A DNA stretch of 5,196 bases from NCBI GenBank assembly GCA_031426435.1, contig JANPLH010000225.1:1-5196 (forward strand), written 5' to 3'. The DNA comes from UBA6168 sp031426435. GTDB taxonomy: Bacteria; Bacteroidota; Bacteroidia; Chitinophagales; Saprospiraceae. A program made the translations under genes and the position numbers. Under the pieces are notes generated by a model. The model had not been told where the DNA came from and searched no databases. It worked only from the letters and a program-made list of their open reading frames with translations. Positions 4,372 through 5,196 of this stretch are shown here, piece by piece. Numbering within the stretch: the stretch's first letter is position 1; every line of letters starts with the position of its first letter.

Positions 4372-5196
4372 GTGTGGAGATTTTGAATTTGGATATTCCG
4401 GTCGAATACTTCCCTTGCGGCTCGCAGACAGTTCTGCCGGATGTTTTCTAGTGATTTCTCCGGTAAATTGGCAATGTGATCGAGCAGCACCTGCATTTGT
4501 TGAAAATCCGAGGGAGGACATATCCAGCCAACCTGTTGGGATTGAACTATATCGGCGCCCTCGCCGCCGCCTGCAAACAGAATGGGCAAACCTGCCGCCA
4601 TGGCCTCATATATCTTGGAAGGCACTGCGCCATAGATCGGCTTTACCAATGGAATCAGGGTAATATCATATAGGGATAACATGGCGGGCACTTCCTCCCT
4701 CGGTACAGGGTCGTGCAAAAAGAAGCCCGGTTTATTGCTGTGCTGAAGATAATCCGCTATGGATTTTCGCTCGGCTCCGGTTCCGTAGATGTGCAATTCG
4801 ACCTTGCTGCTATCCAGCTCTAGTTGCTGACAAAGGGAAAGTATGCCCTGCGCAACCCCCAACAAACCAGCATAAACGATTCTAAGCGGCCGTTGAAAAG
4901 TTTTTTCCTCTTTTTCAGTAAAGCGGCCAGTATCCACGCCATTTCTGAACAACCAGGCCCGGCAGGCGCCGTGACTTGCTGCATGATTAACAATCTCTTG
5001 AGACTGACCTGTACAGGCATAAGCCCGGCGGTAGAGAAAATGCTCTAATTTTTCAAGTATCCCGTACACCCGGCTTTCCCGTTGGATAGCGCCCAACTCG
5101 CTTGCCGATAAAGGCCAAATATCCGATACATTGAGGATTAACTTTGCCCTAGAACAACGAGCCAAGAATAGTCCGCTCAATCCCGTGAGCAGGGGA
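4350..5196 (-). CDS. Glycosyltransferase, GT4-like (WbuB type), 5' end beyond window
   Basis: The frame is open to the window edge with 281 complete residues, numbered here from the first whole codon. A TTG at 5178-5180 could be read as a start, but the upstream in-frame residues PLLTG directly continue the family pattern PLLTGL.GL.LA, so the true start lies outside and roughly 100-120 residues are missing. Visible landmarks are DIWP (25-28, the D-x-W-P of the N-domain), RNGVD (84-88), VYAGLLG (107-113, start of the second Rossmann domain), YGTGAER (137-143) and VPSKIYEAMAAGLP (191-204), where Glu197 is the conserved nucleotide-sugar contact. GT-B enzymes of this type add a hexose, deoxyhexose or HexNAc to a lipid-linked acceptor at the cytoplasmic membrane face. 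No transmembrane segment is visible. The donor cannot be read from sequence; a UDP-HexNAc or a GDP- or UDP-deoxysugar is possible given the neighbours. Confidence 0.9.
   Translation of the reverse strand, partial: PLLTGLSGLFLARCSRAKLILNVSDIWPLSASELGAIQRESRVYGILEKLEHFLYRRAYACTGQSQEIVNHAASHGACRAWLFRNGVDTGRFTEKEEKTFQRPLRIVYAGLLGVAQGILSLCQQLELDSSKVELHIYGTGAERKSIADYLQHSNKPGFFLHDPVPREEVPAMLSLYDITLIPLVKPIYGAVPSKIYEAMAAGLPILFAGGGEGADIVQSQQVGWICPPSDFQQMQVLLDHIANLPEKSLENIRQNCLRAAREVFDRNIQIQNLHTWLTEER

Noticed and set aside
3979..4386. 135-codon plus-strand frame, with other plus-strand frames over the genes
   Set aside because: They lie antisense to well-supported genes, show no recognisable domain and are expected by chance, especially in the GC-rich acetyltransferase.
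4372..4521. N-terminal extension of the acetyltransferase to 269 residues
   Set aside because: The extra 50 residues overlap the conserved glycosyltransferase frame, have no GNAT character, and the ATG at 4369-4371 gives a family-like start.
5178..5180. TTG as the true start of the glycosyltransferase
   Set aside because: The frame stays open to the edge and the residues before it (PLLTG) fit the family pattern, so the gene is 5'-truncated by the window.

Overview
The window is a slice of a surface-polysaccharide (O-antigen, capsule or glycan) biosynthesis locus, probably from a member of the Bacteroidota. The taxonomic call is an inference. It rests on three things: weak or absent Shine-Dalgarno sequences with A-rich stretches before starts, the Bacteroides-like character of the aminotransferase, the dehydratase and the initiating sugar transferase, and intergenic spacers filled with short AT-rich palindromic repeats. 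All six genes are on the minus strand, so transcription runs from position 5196 towards 1. No RNA gene, insertion sequence, CRISPR array or convincing terminator was seen. No gene-free stretch is longer than about 108 bases.

In transcription order the genes are: a GT4-like glycosyltransferase whose 5' end lies beyond the window (4350-5196); a GNAT N-acetyltransferase overlapping it by 22 nt (3712-4371); a DegT/DnrJ/EryC1/StrS sugar aminotransferase (2416-3651); a CapD/PglF-type UDP-GlcNAc 4,6-dehydratase (1084-2307); a PglC/WcfS-like initiating phosphoglycosyl transferase (336-1010); and the first 81 codons of gmd, GDP-mannose 4,6-dehydratase (1-245).

The middle three genes form a recognisable pathway. 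The dehydratase would make UDP-2-acetamido-4-keto-2,6-dideoxyhexose, the aminotransferase would convert the 4-keto group to an amine, and the membrane-bound transferase would load the sugar-1-phosphate onto undecaprenyl phosphate. This matches the UngD/WcfR/WcfS logic of Bacteroides fragilis polysaccharide A and the PglF/PglE/PglC logic of Campylobacter. The GNAT protein may N-acetylate the 4-amino group, the GT4 enzyme would extend the lipid-linked sugar, and gmd points to a GDP-fucose, GDP-rhamnose or perosamine-type building block in the same glycan.

The enzymes are ordinary for such a locus. The unexpected structure is in and between the genes. There is an inverted-repeat family built from roughly 10-bp AAT-Y-N-GTG units in two spacers, with a third set of units running into a stop codon. 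A tandem 33-bp repeat exactly fills another spacer, and its two copies carry differing but mostly paired hairpin stems. A 7-bp tandem repeat (33 bp in all) lies inside the dehydratase reading frame, where a change of one unit would truncate the enzyme. The initiating transferase also has Asn where the family's catalytic Asp is expected.
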